Assembly (NCBI RefSeq): GCF_900110695.1
Contig: NZ_FOEH01000005.1
Coordinates: 62,001 to 126,000 of the forward strand
Reading direction: 5' to 3'
Origin: Virgibacillus subterraneus
Lineage (GTDB): Bacteria; Bacillota; Bacilli; Bacillales; Amphibacillaceae
Length of the DNA stretch: 64,000 nt
Shown here piece after piece: positions 26,969-36,449 of the stretch. How positions within the stretch are numbered: position 1 is the stretch's first letter; the number at the start of each line of letters is the position of its first letter. Made by a program: the position numbers and the translations under genes. The notes beneath the pieces are model-generated. The model was not told the DNA's origin. It made no database searches and saw nothing but the letters and a program-made list of their open reading frames with translations.

Positions 26969-27669
26969 ATTCATATGTACCAAAACATGTCGCCATTATG
27001 ATGGATGGTAATGGCCGGTGGGGTAAAGCAAGAGGGCTCAGCCGGAGTGAAGGTCATTTTGCAGGTGCAAAGACAATGGAAAAAATTATTGATGCCAGCA
27101 TAGAATTAAATATTAAAATACTTACATTGTATGCATTCTCTTCTGAAAACTGGTCACGGCCAAAGCATGAAGTTAGCTACTTAATGCACTTACCGGTAAA
27201 ATTTTTTAATCAAAAGTTGCCTGAATTTATGAAAAGAAATATAAAGATACTAATTTCCGGAAACATGGCAGATCTACCAGAACTAACGAGGAAGGCACTT
27301 GTAAAGGCAGTCGAAGAAACAAAAAATAATGATGGGCTTATCGTGAACTTCGCGTTTAATTATGGAGGTAGAGCGGATATCCTCCAGGCGGTCAGAAAAG
27401 TAATTCAAGAGGTCCAAAACGAGCATACAGCATGGGATAATGTGAGTGAAGAAATGATTCAGCAATATTTATACACAAAGGATCTGCCAGACCCGGAACT
27501 TGTAATTCGCACTGGAGGAGAGAAAAGAGTAAGTAATTTTCTGTTATGGCAATCCTCCATGTCAGAACTGTACTTTTCAGATGCTTATTTTCCTGATTTT
27601 AATAAGGAGCTACTTTGTGAAGCAATTAATGAATTACAGAGGAAGAATTCAGTTCCGAACTATAGTTAA
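26965..27669 (+). CDS. Cis-prenyltransferase, UppS-family paralogue
   Basis: 234 residues with GGAGGAG before ATG. Catalytic Asp14 in VAIMMDGNGRWGK, the FSSENW motif (about 62-67) and the C-terminal RTGGEKRVSNFLLWQ (about 192-206) that binds isopentenyl diphosphate are intact, so the enzyme should be active and make a Z-polyprenyl diphosphate. Unlike the housekeeping uppS, it is not beside frr, cdsA or dxr. Its start is translationally coupled to DUF4173, so I treat it as a dedicated second copy. Product chain length cannot be read from the sequence. Confidence 0.88.
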   Translation: MNSYVPKHVAIMMDGNGRWGKARGLSRSEGHFAGAKTMEKIIDASIELNIKILTLYAFSSENWSRPKHEVSYLMHLPVKFFNQKLPEFMKRNIKILISGNMADLPELTRKALVKAVEETKNNDGLIVNFAFNYGGRADILQAVRKVIQEVQNEHTAWDNVSEEMIQQYLYTKDLPDPELVIRTGGEKRVSNFLLWQSSMSELYFSDAYFPDFNKELLCEAINELQRKNSVPNYS

Positions 27670-27680
27670 TAAAGCTAAAG

Positions 27681-27714
27681 CTGCCATCAGATGTGGAATC
27701 TGGTGGCAGTTTTA
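27681..27714 (+). terminator. Terminator of the DUF4173-prenyltransferase operon
   Basis: CTGCCATCAGAT/ATCTGGTGGCAG then TTTTATT. Confidence 0.88.
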
Positions 27715-28095
27715 TTGGTTCTTAGGAAACCTAATATTGAGCGCTGTGGATAACTGGACTACAGAATCAGCTACAGCTAATGACAACCAATGAAATATAC
27801 CATCCGTGACATAGTATTTGGAATCAAAAATGTTATACTTGTGGTACAAATTTGATTGATTTTCAATAAGATTAGTCTTCAGCAATAGGGCCATTTAATT
27901 GAATAAGATTACATAAAAAGTCGATTTCCCTACGTAAAGGAAAGCGACTTTTTTAGATTAAATTTTTGCCTATTTTAAAGGTTTTACTTTAAGTTCCTTC
28001 GATGAACTTAAAAAATGCTGTTGACTATTCAGTTGAACTGTATTACATTATTATTAAGTTAAACTATATAGTTAAACTGAGTAAAGGATGAGATT
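27715..28095. other. Intergenic region with an orphan terminator
   Basis: AAAGTCGATTTCC / GGAAAGCGACTTTTTT (27916-27954) is a good rightward terminator, yet no gene ends before it after the one at 27714. A short untranslated RNA from a promoter near 27830-27850 (TTATACTTG) is possible. No open frame with a ribosome site was found. Confidence 0.35.
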
Positions 28096-28413
28096 ATGAA
28101 ACATAAATTATTGCCGTTGTCTGAAACCATGCATTATATTTTATTAGCTCTACGTGAGCCACTCCACGGCTATGCCGTAATGCAGAAGGTAGAAAAAATA
28201 AGTAATGGTACCGTTATTTTAGCGGCTGGTACATTATACGGTGCGATTGAAAACTTGAATAAACATGGTTGGATTGAACCTGTTGGAAATTCAGGTCGGA
28301 GAAAAATTTATATGATAACTACAGAAGGAAGCGCCATTTTGAAAATGGAACAGGAAAGGCTATTGCATATTTTATCCTTGTATGAAGGAAGTGAATCAAA
28401 TGAAGATATTTAA
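28096..28413 (+). CDS. PadR family transcriptional regulator (second)
   Basis: 105 residues, ATG with AAAGGATGAG upstream. Winged HTH: MHYILLALREPLHGYAVMQKVEKISNGTVILAAGTLYGAIENLNKHGWIEPV, wing NSGRRKIYMITTEG. It overlaps the start of a DUF2812 gene, the standard PadR-DUF2812 pair, so the two are likely cotranscribed and the regulator likely controls this operon. A direct TTAAGTTAAACTATATAGTTAAACT sequence upstream (about 28054-28078) has repeated AGTTAAACT units that may be its operator. Confidence 0.9.
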   Translation: MKHKLLPLSETMHYILLALREPLHGYAVMQKVEKISNGTVILAAGTLYGAIENLNKHGWIEPVGNSGRRKIYMITTEGSAILKMEQERLLHILSLYEGSESNEDI

Positions 28414-28969
28414 GGTATTTTTTGATATTGAAAAAGAAGAGCAATGGCTAAACGAGCAACTGCAAAAGGGCTATCGCTGTACAAATATTAGTGGATTGGG
28501 GGTATACACTTTCAAAAAAACGGACAATAGATATGTTATGCGACTTGATTATCAAGATTATTTACCAAAGAAAAAGTTCAAGGAATACCAAGCGATATAT
28601 GAAGATTTTGGTTGGACCCATATAGTGGGGTACCGGCTGGGTGGAAAACAGTATTGGCAAAAAGAAGAAGATGATCAAATTGAAATCTTCTCGGACCGCC
28701 AATCAAAGGGTAATTATTATAAAAGATTAATGGGGTATTCATTTTGGTTGGGTATGCTGTGTTTGTTTTTTTCTTATTCGATTTACAAGGATTCGGGATT
28801 ATATTTAACTGAAGGTCTTTGGAGTATGAAAGGTTCATTGTTTTGGAAGGCACTGTTATTTGAAACTCCATTTGTCCTTTTGAGGTCTCTTCCCGTACTT
28901 ATGGTTGTTTTCTTTGGCAGCAGTTTCTATCGGGCTTATCGAAAGTATTCAATGTTAAATGAAAAATAA
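28400..28969 (+). CDS. DUF2812 domain membrane protein
   Basis: About 189 residues. I start at ATG 28400 (MKIFKVFFDIEKEEQWLNEQ) with GGAAGTG 8 bases upstream, inside the end of the PadR gene. The first ~95 residues are the soluble DUF2812 domain (GYRCTNISGLGVYTFKKTDNRYVMRLDYQ, YEDFGWTHIVGYRLGGKQYW). Two membrane helices follow near 115-135 and 155-175. The function is unknown; the family is tied to PadR regulators. Confidence 0.85.
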   Translation: MKIFKVFFDIEKEEQWLNEQLQKGYRCTNISGLGVYTFKKTDNRYVMRLDYQDYLPKKKFKEYQAIYEDFGWTHIVGYRLGGKQYWQKEEDDQIEIFSDRQSKGNYYKRLMGYSFWLGMLCLFFSYSIYKDSGLYLTEGLWSMKGSLFWKALLFETPFVLLRSLPVLMVVFFGSSFYRAYRKYSMLNEK

Positions 28970-29199
28970 TATGCTTGGTGTATGAACTTTTTTAATGCTA
29001 TTGTTGAATAGCGAAAGGCTAATTTATCAGTTAAACAATGATAATTTAGCATGCCTTTATCTTCCAAAGCGTTATGCCATTGGTAAATGCGGTAGCAACA
29101 AGTGGTAAATTCTGTGGTAGTCGATGGTAAAAAACATGACAGTAGTAGTACATTCTTCTGGCCGTGATCAACAGCCAGCTCCGATGTATAGGACATACT

Positions 29200-29240
29200 A
29201 GTGCCGGTGACAACACAGGACGTGGGTTCTCACCGGCCAG
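29200..29240. repeat. GC-rich hairpin after the ypgR-like gene
   Basis: GCCGGTGA ... TCACCGGC with inner CACAGGACGTGG. The core CCACGTCCTGTG also occurs in the structured element at 11068. It lies just past the ypgR-like stop codon and has no T run. Otherwise 28970-29257 holds nothing recognisable. Confidence 0.45.
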
Positions 29241-29257
29241 GCCTTTGTTTAATTAGA

Positions 29258-30397
29258 TTATTTCTGTTTCGTTGCCTGAGTCATCTGGTGCCAAATGGAC
29301 CCTTTGGCTTCTTCCCCGTCTTCAATCCGGGCTAGAGCCATCTTAACTTGCATACGCACTTCAAATTCCGGGTCCTCCAGAGCTTGCTTTAATGCAGGTA
29401 TGGCAGTTTCGTCACCAACTTCATATAAATACATAGCTGCACGCCAACGGACAATGCGGCTTTTATCAGTTAGTGATTTGATCATTTCAGGGATTGCATC
29501 TTTGAATCCTAAGTCTGACAAACAATCACCTGCAGTGCGTCGTACGTTTACTGCTTTATCTTGGAGTGCTTTATACAAATATGGAAGTACTTCACGTTCT
29601 TCAATCATACCCAAATATGCTGTTGCAAGACGACGAACAGATGCCTTCTCATCATCAAGTGCTTTATCTAATACAGGAAGATCATCAACAATGGGATCCA
29701 TCCTGTCCAGTGCGGCATAACGATCCTTCCAGTTTGGCTTATCAAGCATGTTAAGCGTAACCTTCTTGCGTGGAGCTGACTTCTGATCACTGGCTGTTTC
29801 ATCTGCTTTTGCGAGTTTAACTAGCTCTGCTACACGCTCAGGGTCATAGCTTGCTTCTATTTCATCAACAACCTCTTGACCAATTTCCTCCACATCGCCA
29901 TAACGCGGGCTTTGTTCTACCCATTTTCTTTCCATTAACATATTTTCAGATGCAACAGATGCTTCCATTGTGGCGTTCATAAACCGTTCAGGAAGTCCGA
30001 AGCGGTGCTCATTATCCCCTTCTTCCAGTTTCACTTGCATAGGGATATACCGGAATTTTTGGATAAAAACTTTTACTTCCCCAAAATTTTCATCACTTGA
30101 AGCAGCTTCGTTTGTTAAACTATCTGAATTCTCTTCAGATGATCCTAATACGGTACGAACTTCCGGCAAAATTTCCTCCCATGGAACGCGTGGATTGCGT
30201 TCAAGTGCGATAAAATCGATGACACGGTAAAGGCCTTTGACCCCGTTTACAGTAAACAGTTCCTGTACATAATCAGGAGCATGGGTAACGTCGTCATTTA
30301 GTTTATAATTTTCTGTTTGTCCATCAGTTAACTGTTCGTCCACGTTTATTTTCATAGAATAAGGGCTTGGTGTTGGTTCAATTGATACAATCTTCAT
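29258..30397 (-). CDS. ypgR: YpgR/CvfC-like protein: NifU-N-like domain plus HEAT repeats
   Basis: 379 residues, ATG with AGGGGGAATC upstream. Residues 1-~85 resemble the Nfu/NifU N-terminal domain (MKIVSIEPTPSPYSMKINVDE ... VKGLYRVIDFIALERNPRVPWEEILPEV). The C-terminal ~160 residues are HEAT-like repeats of about 31 residues (DDEKASVRRLATAYLGMI; DKAVNVRRTAGDCLSDLGF; DKSRIVRWRAAMYLYEVGD; DPEFEVRMQVKMALARI). It matches B. subtilis YpgR and the S. aureus conserved virulence factor C. The middle section is acidic and probably flexible. The molecular role is not established; HEAT repeats suggest a protein scaffold. Confidence 0.87.
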   Translation of the reverse strand: MKIVSIEPTPSPYSMKINVDEQLTDGQTENYKLNDDVTHAPDYVQELFTVNGVKGLYRVIDFIALERNPRVPWEEILPEVRTVLGSSEENSDSLTNEAASSDENFGEVKVFIQKFRYIPMQVKLEEGDNEHRFGLPERFMNATMEASVASENMLMERKWVEQSPRYGDVEEIGQEVVDEIEASYDPERVAELVKLAKADETASDQKSAPRKKVTLNMLDKPNWKDRYAALDRMDPIVDDLPVLDKALDDEKASVRRLATAYLGMIEEREVLPYLYKALQDKAVNVRRTAGDCLSDLGFKDAIPEMIKSLTDKSRIVRWRAAMYLYEVGDETAIPALKQALEDPEFEVRMQVKMALARIEDGEEAKGSIWHQMTQATKQK

Positions 30398-30499
30398 TAT
30401 GATTCCCCCTCGACAGATTATCCTATGCTGATTCTAACAAAGATCAATTGGATTATCCATTTAATTGAAAAGGCTGTGGGGTAAATTAAAATCAAAATT

Positions 30500-30560
30500 A
30501 GTCGATGTGGATCCTCATTCCGCCGATTCAGTAAACCGGATCCTCATTCCGTTAAATCAT
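30500..30560. repeat. GGATCCTCATTCCG repeat, two units (family C)
   Basis: GTGGATCCTCATTCCGCCGATTC then CCGGATCCTCATTCCGTTAAATC. It falls between the ypgR-like start and the end of the MMPL gene. Related to 8890 and 44104. Confidence 0.75.
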
Positions 30561-30590
30561 GCAAATCCCACATGATAGGTGTTCATTTTA

Positions 30591-32711
30591 CTAATTTGAG
30601 CTATCTTTAACGGGTTCAGCTGATTTATCTTTTTCAAACAAAACAAGTAATCCTGGCATTAATACACCTCGTATCAAGAAAGTATCGAGTAGAATTCCTA
30701 CGGCCACGATAAACCCGAACACAAATAATAATTGGATCGGCTGTGTCATCAGCACGGCAAAAGTGGCTGCTAAGATTAGCCCGGCAGATGAAATAACGCC
30801 ACCTGTATTGGCAACAGCAATTTCTACCGCTTTTTTGACAGGATGATGTTTTCTTTCCTCCATGAATCGCGAAACAAGAATAATATTATAATCAATTCCC
30901 AATGCGACTAGGAACACAAAGGAATAGAGTGGAACCCTGTTGCTGATTGTACCTATATCAAAGAATAAACTGCTTAGAAAGACACCTAAACCTAACGCTG
31001 CAACAAACGATACTAAGATAGTTCCCATCATGTAAATAGGCATCTTAATTGATCTCGTTAAGAAGATTAACATGATAAAGATCAGAAGTGTTTCTAACAG
31101 AACAATTACGAGCAGGTCTCGGTTGTTGATGGAACGATCATCTACAGACGAAGCAGTTTCACCTGCAAAATACAGCTCGCCGCTAAGATTGCTTTCATCC
31201 AGAATTTGCTCTGAATCATTTCGGATTTCTTCTAATGCATCCATTGTTTCTACTGAATATGGATTTTTTGCAAACGTCATGCTGTAGGAAATAACTGACT
31301 CATTGTCAGCGGAACCGTTGACTCGAACATTATTCACGAGTGGCTGATCTGTCAGGTCTTCTGCTAATTCTCTCCTGCTGTCCTCGGAAATAGTGTTCTC
31401 TGTTTCAAATAGAACAGTCGTTGGTGCCAAGTCACCTGGCTGAAACTTTTCTTCGAGAATCTCATAACCTTCTCTGGAAGGCATATCTTCAGGGAAAGAC
31501 TTTAATGTATTAAACTCATATTCTATATTAAAAATATTACCTGCTGAAACAAGCAGAATGATACTAATAGCTGTGACTGAAATAATTGGCTTTCTTGTAA
31601 CAAACCGACCAACCTTGCTCCAAAGGGAACTTGATTTTACTTGTGAATCTCCAACTCGTGGAATTACTGGCCAGAAAGACTTTCTTCCAAAAATAGCAAA
31701 CAATGCTGGAACAAGTGTGACAGAAGCAAGCATGACAATAAAGATTGTTGTACCAAAGGTTGGTGCAAAGTTTTTATAATCACCAAACTCAGCGAAGAAA
31801 AGGATTAGCATGGCGGCTAAAACGGTAGCCCCAGAGTAAAACACAGGTATACCTGTACCTCGCATTGCCAGTTTCATTGCTTCTTGTTTATTCTCATAAC
31901 TCTTCAGTTCCTCTCGGTATCGTGAGAAAACAAATAACGAATAATCGATAACCGCTGCAAATAAGAGAATTGTCATTATCGAAAGGGACTGAGAAGTCAT
32001 GATTAATCCAGATTTCCCCATTAGACCTAATGTTTGCATGACGACTTCATAGACAAATGCTGTTGCTAATAATGGAATTAATGCAAGCAATGGTGAACGA
32101 TAAATTACAACCAATAATACTAAAATAATTCCAACAGTTGATAAAATAAGAACAATATCCGCTCTGGAAAATAAGTCATTTGTATCTGTGGCAATTCCTG
32201 CCGGCCCTGTTACATATAAACTCATATCCGTATTCTGCTCTGTTAACGTATAGATCGTATCTAATGATGATTTAATTTCCGTAGTTTCCAAGGAGCCATC
32301 AAAAGTCAGCGGTATTAATGCAGTAGTTCCATCATCAGAAAAGAAACTTTCAGCTGCCTGAGGCGGTAATTTAGTTAGTGGAACGATTTCCTTTACGCCT
32401 TTAATGTCTTCTTCCTTGATAGTTGATAAAAACTCTCCAAGCTCAGATTGTTTCACTTCACCTTCACTTGCCTGAAAGACCAGTAAGGCAGGCGTGCCGT
32501 CACTGTCTTCAAAGTATTTATCAACCTTTTCTTTGGCAATAATAGATTGCGCGTCGTCAGGTAGCGTTTGAATACTTGATACCTCATAATCCTTTGCGCT
32601 GGGTGCAAACACCGCTAATAACATGGATAAAATGAGCCAAACTCCAACAGTAATCCACATTCCTTTTTTGGTGCTAACACGATCTGTAATATAGTGTATA
32701 AATGTTTTCAT
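30591..32711 (-). CDS. MMPL/RND family transporter
   Basis: 706 residues, ATG with AAGGAGAAA upstream. Twelve membrane helices in the 1+5 / 1+5 plan with two large extracellular domains (about 35-175 and 400-520). MMPL motifs: DYSLFVFSRYREEL in the first half and GIDYNIILVSRFMEER in the second, both carrying the Asp-Tyr pair of the proton relay. Similar to B. subtilis YdfJ/YdgH. It likely exports lipids, drugs or peptides by proton motive force. A TetR gene 115 bases upstream on the same strand is the probable regulator. Confidence 0.92.
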   Translation of the reverse strand: MKTFIHYITDRVSTKKGMWITVGVWLILSMLLAVFAPSAKDYEVSSIQTLPDDAQSIIAKEKVDKYFEDSDGTPALLVFQASEGEVKQSELGEFLSTIKEEDIKGVKEIVPLTKLPPQAAESFFSDDGTTALIPLTFDGSLETTEIKSSLDTIYTLTEQNTDMSLYVTGPAGIATDTNDLFSRADIVLILSTVGIILVLLVVIYRSPLLALIPLLATAFVYEVVMQTLGLMGKSGLIMTSQSLSIMTILLFAAVIDYSLFVFSRYREELKSYENKQEAMKLAMRGTGIPVFYSGATVLAAMLILFFAEFGDYKNFAPTFGTTIFIVMLASVTLVPALFAIFGRKSFWPVIPRVGDSQVKSSSLWSKVGRFVTRKPIISVTAISIILLVSAGNIFNIEYEFNTLKSFPEDMPSREGYEILEEKFQPGDLAPTTVLFETENTISEDSRRELAEDLTDQPLVNNVRVNGSADNESVISYSMTFAKNPYSVETMDALEEIRNDSEQILDESNLSGELYFAGETASSVDDRSINNRDLLVIVLLETLLIFIMLIFLTRSIKMPIYMMGTILVSFVAALGLGVFLSSLFFDIGTISNRVPLYSFVFLVALGIDYNIILVSRFMEERKHHPVKKAVEIAVANTGGVISSAGLILAATFAVLMTQPIQLLFVFGFIVAVGILLDTFLIRGVLMPGLLVLFEKDKSAEPVKDSSN

Positions 32712-32743
32712 GCTTTATTTCTCCTTTTTTAAAAAAAGAATAA

Positions 32744-32761
32744 AGTAACGCTTGTGTCACT
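32744..32761. promoter_or_regulatory. Operator-like dyad before the MMPL gene
   Basis: AGTAACGCTTGTGTCACT, an 18-bp imperfect palindrome (AGTnACnC..GnGTnACT) between the TetR and MMPL genes. Plausible TetR site. Confidence 0.5.
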
Positions 32762-32825
32762 TTTGGTAATAAAAAAAACGATAGCGAAGTACTCTTATTA
32801 TTAATCAATAAGACATGAACGTCAA

Positions 32826-33401
32826 TTACTTATCTGTGAACATTCCATGACTTATTAATTCTTTAACAGATCTAACCCACTCCGTTTGAGGAATTTCGGA
32901 ATGATTAGGGATATCAACCGATTGAAAAATAAAACCTAAAAGTAATTCATCTTTTATGGATGGATTTAACAATTGTTCTTTTCGACCTTGCTGGATAAAG
33001 CTCTGAAGAACGGAATACATTTCCAGATGAAGTTTTTCTAAATGTACTTTCTTTACTTTTATATTTTTACTGATGGTTGCAGTGATCTGGTATGAAAACC
33101 CAAGTACCTGATGTATTTTATTGTGTTTAAACATAAGTCTAATCAAAAAATCAAATTGTGAATCGAACCGATCATAATTGTCGATCTCTTTCAATTCAGC
33201 TAAAAATCGATTCATTTCAAAAATCATGTAATCCATAATTAGCTCTTCTTTATTCTCATAATACTTATATAATGCACCTCTGGACACCTTCAACTTATCT
33301 GCTAACAGACTAAAGGTGAACCCTTCATAGCCATTATTCAAAAGTATATGCTTTGCAGCATTATATAATGTCTTGTCGGAAAATTTACGTTCGCGCGCCA
33401 T
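32826..33401 (-). CDS. TetR/AcrR family regulator of the MMPL exporter
   Basis: 191 residues, ATG with GAGGTGATC upstream. HTH at ~22-58: NAAKHILLNNGYEGFTFSLLADKLKVSRGALYKYYENKEELIMDYM. The ligand domain is helical and unremarkable. It is the first gene of a leftward pair with the MMPL transporter and divergent from the cypC-like P450 gene, which it might also affect; no second copy of the 32744 dyad was found in that interval. Confidence 0.88.
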   Translation of the reverse strand: MARERKFSDKTLYNAAKHILLNNGYEGFTFSLLADKLKVSRGALYKYYENKEELIMDYMIFEMNRFLAELKEIDNYDRFDSQFDFLIRLMFKHNKIHQVLGFSYQITATISKNIKVKKVHLEKLHLEMYSVLQSFIQQGRKEQLLNPSIKDELLLGFIFQSVDIPNHSEIPQTEWVRSVKELISHGMFTDK

Positions 33402-33513
33402 ATGATCACCTCAAATTTAATTATACCTTAAAAATTACAAAGTGAATAAATTTTATAATTTAAAGAAAAATAGCATCTATAGGTACGACTAAGTTAAGGG
33501 AGGAGAAAGGCTG

Positions 33514-34761
33514 ATGGCAATTCCACGTGAAAAAGGCTTGGATAATAGCTTGGACCTATTATTAGAAGGGTATAGATATATTATAAATAGACGGATCAGA
33601 TTCCAATCAGATATTTTTGAGACACGTTTGATGGGGGGCAAAAAAGTAATTTGTATAGGTGGAAAAGAGGGGGCAGAGGTATTCTATGATAATGAAAAAT
33701 TCCGGCGACAAGGGGCAGCGCCAAAGCGAATCCAAAAAACATTGCTTGGAGAAAACGGTGTGCAAACACTAGATGGAGTGGGACATAAACATCGGAAAAA
33801 GTTATTTATGTCATTAATGACACCAGAGCGCATAGATGATTTTATCGAAATAACTAGTAAACAGTGGCAAATCGCTATTGAAAACTGGGAGCAAAAAAAA
33901 GAAGTGGTGCTGTTCGATGCTACCAGGGAAATTATGTGTCGCATCGCTTGTGAATGGGCTGGCGTACCATTGTGGGCAAAAGAATTACAACAGCGGACTA
34001 CTGACCTTTCAGCAATGATAGATGCTTTTGGAGCCTTTGGACCCAGACATTGGCGAGGGAGACAAGCACGTAACAGGTCTGAGAAATGGATTCGAGGGGT
34101 TATTCAACAGGTTCGTCAAGGTCAGTTAATGCCCCATGAGGATACAGCTTTATATGCAATGGCATGGCACAGTAATTTAGATGGAAAACTGATGGACATA
34201 CAAATGGCAGCGGTAGAATTACTCAACATTATAAGGCCAATAGTAGCGATAGCTCGTTATGTAACATTTAGTGCATTAGCATTGTATAATCACCCCGAGT
34301 CAAAAGCCAAATTGCAGACAGATAGTGAGGAATACAGCCACATGTTTGTACAGGAGGTCCGCCGCTTTTATCCATTTGGTCCATTTTTAGGCGCGAAAGT
34401 ACGAAGTGATTTTAATTGGAATGGGTATAATTTTACGAATGGAACCCTTGTGTTACTTGATATTTATGGAACGAATTATGACCAGGACTTATGGGAACTG
34501 CCTGAAAAATTCAGACCAGAGCGATTCAGGGGTTGGCAAGGCAGTCCGTTTAATTTTATTCCACAAGGTGGAGGGGAATACGATATTGGACATCGCTGTG
34601 CCGGTGAGTGGATAACGATTGAAGGTATGAAAGTAAGCTTGGATTTTTTAGCGAACCGAATTGATTATCAGGTTCCGAAGCAAAATTTAAACTTTAGTTT
34701 GGTGAGAATGCCGCCAATGCCTAAGAGCAGGTTTGTAATTCGAAAGGTTAAACAAAAGTAA
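33514..34761 (+). CDS. cypC: Fatty-acid peroxygenase, cytochrome P450 CYP152 type
   Basis: 415 residues, ATG with GGGAGGAGAAAGG upstream. It uses H2O2 rather than a redox partner to hydroxylate fatty acids. Arg241-Pro242 in NIIRPIVAIARY replace the usual I-helix acid/Thr and bind the substrate carboxylate (Arg242/Pro243 in B. subtilis CypC). The haem thiolate is Cys362 in GHRCAGEW, and the ExxR helix is QEVRRFYP. Length and residue spacing match CypC (417) almost exactly. The protein has no membrane anchor. It is monocistronic; the H2O2-consuming chemistry could be linked with catalase levels but not with its neighbours. Confidence 0.94.
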   Translation: MAIPREKGLDNSLDLLLEGYRYIINRRIRFQSDIFETRLMGGKKVICIGGKEGAEVFYDNEKFRRQGAAPKRIQKTLLGENGVQTLDGVGHKHRKKLFMSLMTPERIDDFIEITSKQWQIAIENWEQKKEVVLFDATREIMCRIACEWAGVPLWAKELQQRTTDLSAMIDAFGAFGPRHWRGRQARNRSEKWIRGVIQQVRQGQLMPHEDTALYAMAWHSNLDGKLMDIQMAAVELLNIIRPIVAIARYVTFSALALYNHPESKAKLQTDSEEYSHMFVQEVRRFYPFGPFLGAKVRSDFNWNGYNFTNGTLVLLDIYGTNYDQDLWELPEKFRPERFRGWQGSPFNFIPQGGGEYDIGHRCAGEWITIEGMKVSLDFLANRIDYQVPKQNLNFSLVRMPPMPKSRFVIRKVKQK

Positions 34762-34871
34762 TCACTATGTTAATCATGAAAATGCTTAGTTTTCGCTCCA
34801 GTTTGTTACTAGGACAATCATCTGATGAATACGATGATATGTAGTAATGCAAACAAATTGGGGGAGAGCAA

Positions 34872-36284
34872 ATGCAAATTCATGTGGTTGAACGTGGTGA
34901 TTCACTTTGGCAGATAGCCCGTAGCTATGGTTCGGAAATAAATCAAATTGAATTACTTAATCAATTGGATAATCCTAATACACTTGTAGTAGGGCAGTCA
35001 CTTATTATCCCTGATCCGAACCGTGAATACGTTATTAATGCTGGTGACAATTTATGGGCGATTGCAAATATGTTTGATGTGTCCGTTCAGGAACTGGCGA
35101 AGGTTAATTATATCACGAATCCTTCACTAATTTATGTTGGCCAAATGCTGGAGCTTCCTTATTTTCCTCACATCGTAAAAGCTGGTGAATACATCTGGTC
35201 GATTGCCGAACGCTATGATGTAACTGCTGAGGAAATCATTCAAACAAATAATTTGGGAGATCCGGGGTTAATTTTTCCTGGTCAAACGTTACGTATTCCG
35301 ACCGCTGATAAGCCGGTAGCTGAAGTGAACGCTTATACTACTCAGTTAAATGAACAGGGCGGACAGGAAGCTCTAGCCTTAGGAAGATACTTTACCTATC
35401 TTTCACCATTCACCTACAGTATTACAGCTGATGGAACACTCACAGAATTACAGGATCAAATAGTTTTGGAGGCGGCAAGAGCGACTAATGTGGCCCAGCT
35501 TTTAGTACTGACAAACATTACAGGTGATGGATTTGATTCAGATGTGGTAGCCAATGTCCTTCGTAATCCAGGTTTGCAAGATACATTGATTACTAATCTG
35601 TTAGATTTAATGGAATTAAAGGGCTATAGAGGAGTAAATTTTGATTTCGAATATGTTTATCCAGAAGACCGGGAGAATTATAATAACTTTTTACGACGTG
35701 TAGTGTTACGGTTACATCCAGCAGGGTATCTGGTCTCCACAGCATTGGCACCAAAGGATACAGCTGATCAAGAGGGATTGCTTTATGAAGCTCACGATTA
35801 TGCTGCCCATGGGGAAATTGTCGATTTTGTCATTGTAATGACCTATGAATGGGGATGGGCCGGTGGCAGACCATGGGCGATTGCCCCAATTAATGAAGTG
35901 CGTGAGGTGCTGGATTATGCGGTAACGGTAATTCCTCGTGAAAAAATTCTAATGGGAGTTCCCTTATATGGACGTGATTGGGAGATTCCGTGGGTGGAAG
36001 GAACGATTGCCACAACAGTAAGTCCAAAAGAAGCAGTTCAGTTGGCAGAAGAATATGGTGTGGCCATTCAATATGATGAAACATATCAATCTCCTTTTTT
36101 TACCTATGTTGACGAGACTGGACAAAAACACGAAGTATGGTTTGAGGATGCACGTAGTGTTCAGGCTAAATACGATACGATTAAGGAATATGGACTTAGG
36201 GGACCCAGTTATTGGGTGCTTGGAAGCGAATTCCCACAAAATTGGGCAGTTTTGCAGGATAACTTTGCTGTTAGGAAGTTGTAG
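34872..36284 (+). CDS. yaaH: YaaH/SleL-like spore cortex glycoside hydrolase with LysM repeats
   Basis: 470 residues, ATG with GGGGGAG upstream. Three N-terminal LysM domains (about 2-45, 49-92, 97-141: HVVERGDSLWQIARSYG, YVINAGDNLWAIANMFD, HIVKAGEYIWSIAERYD) bind peptidoglycan. A GH18 TIM barrel follows (about 160-460), with the catalytic acid Glu in GVNFDFEYVYPEDRENY and the MTYEWGW strand. B. subtilis YaaH and B. cereus SleL have two LysM units; here there are three. No signal peptide, as in YaaH, which is made in the mother cell and placed in the spore coat. It supports a spore-forming host. Confidence 0.9.
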   Translation: MQIHVVERGDSLWQIARSYGSEINQIELLNQLDNPNTLVVGQSLIIPDPNREYVINAGDNLWAIANMFDVSVQELAKVNYITNPSLIYVGQMLELPYFPHIVKAGEYIWSIAERYDVTAEEIIQTNNLGDPGLIFPGQTLRIPTADKPVAEVNAYTTQLNEQGGQEALALGRYFTYLSPFTYSITADGTLTELQDQIVLEAARATNVAQLLVLTNITGDGFDSDVVANVLRNPGLQDTLITNLLDLMELKGYRGVNFDFEYVYPEDRENYNNFLRRVVLRLHPAGYLVSTALAPKDTADQEGLLYEAHDYAAHGEIVDFVIVMTYEWGWAGGRPWAIAPINEVREVLDYAVTVIPREKILMGVPLYGRDWEIPWVEGTIATTVSPKEAVQLAEEYGVAIQYDETYQSPFFTYVDETGQKHEVWFEDARSVQAKYDTIKEYGLRGPSYWVLGSEFPQNWAVLQDNFAVRKL

Positions 36285-36298
36285 ATATATAGTTTAAG

Positions 36299-36339
36299 AA
36301 AAACCTTTGAATGGGAGGATCACTTTTCAAGGGTTTTTT
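36299..36339 (+). terminator. Terminator of yaaH
   Basis: AAAAACCTTTGAA/TTCAAGGGTTTTTT. Confidence 0.88.
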
Positions 36340-36449
36340 GGCAAAAATCTCTTTAACGATAAATTTTCTAAATAACTTATAGAAGGAATTTGCTAAAATT
36401 TGTTGAATAGATAATAGGGATATTAACTTATTTATCAGGAGGAATGTAA

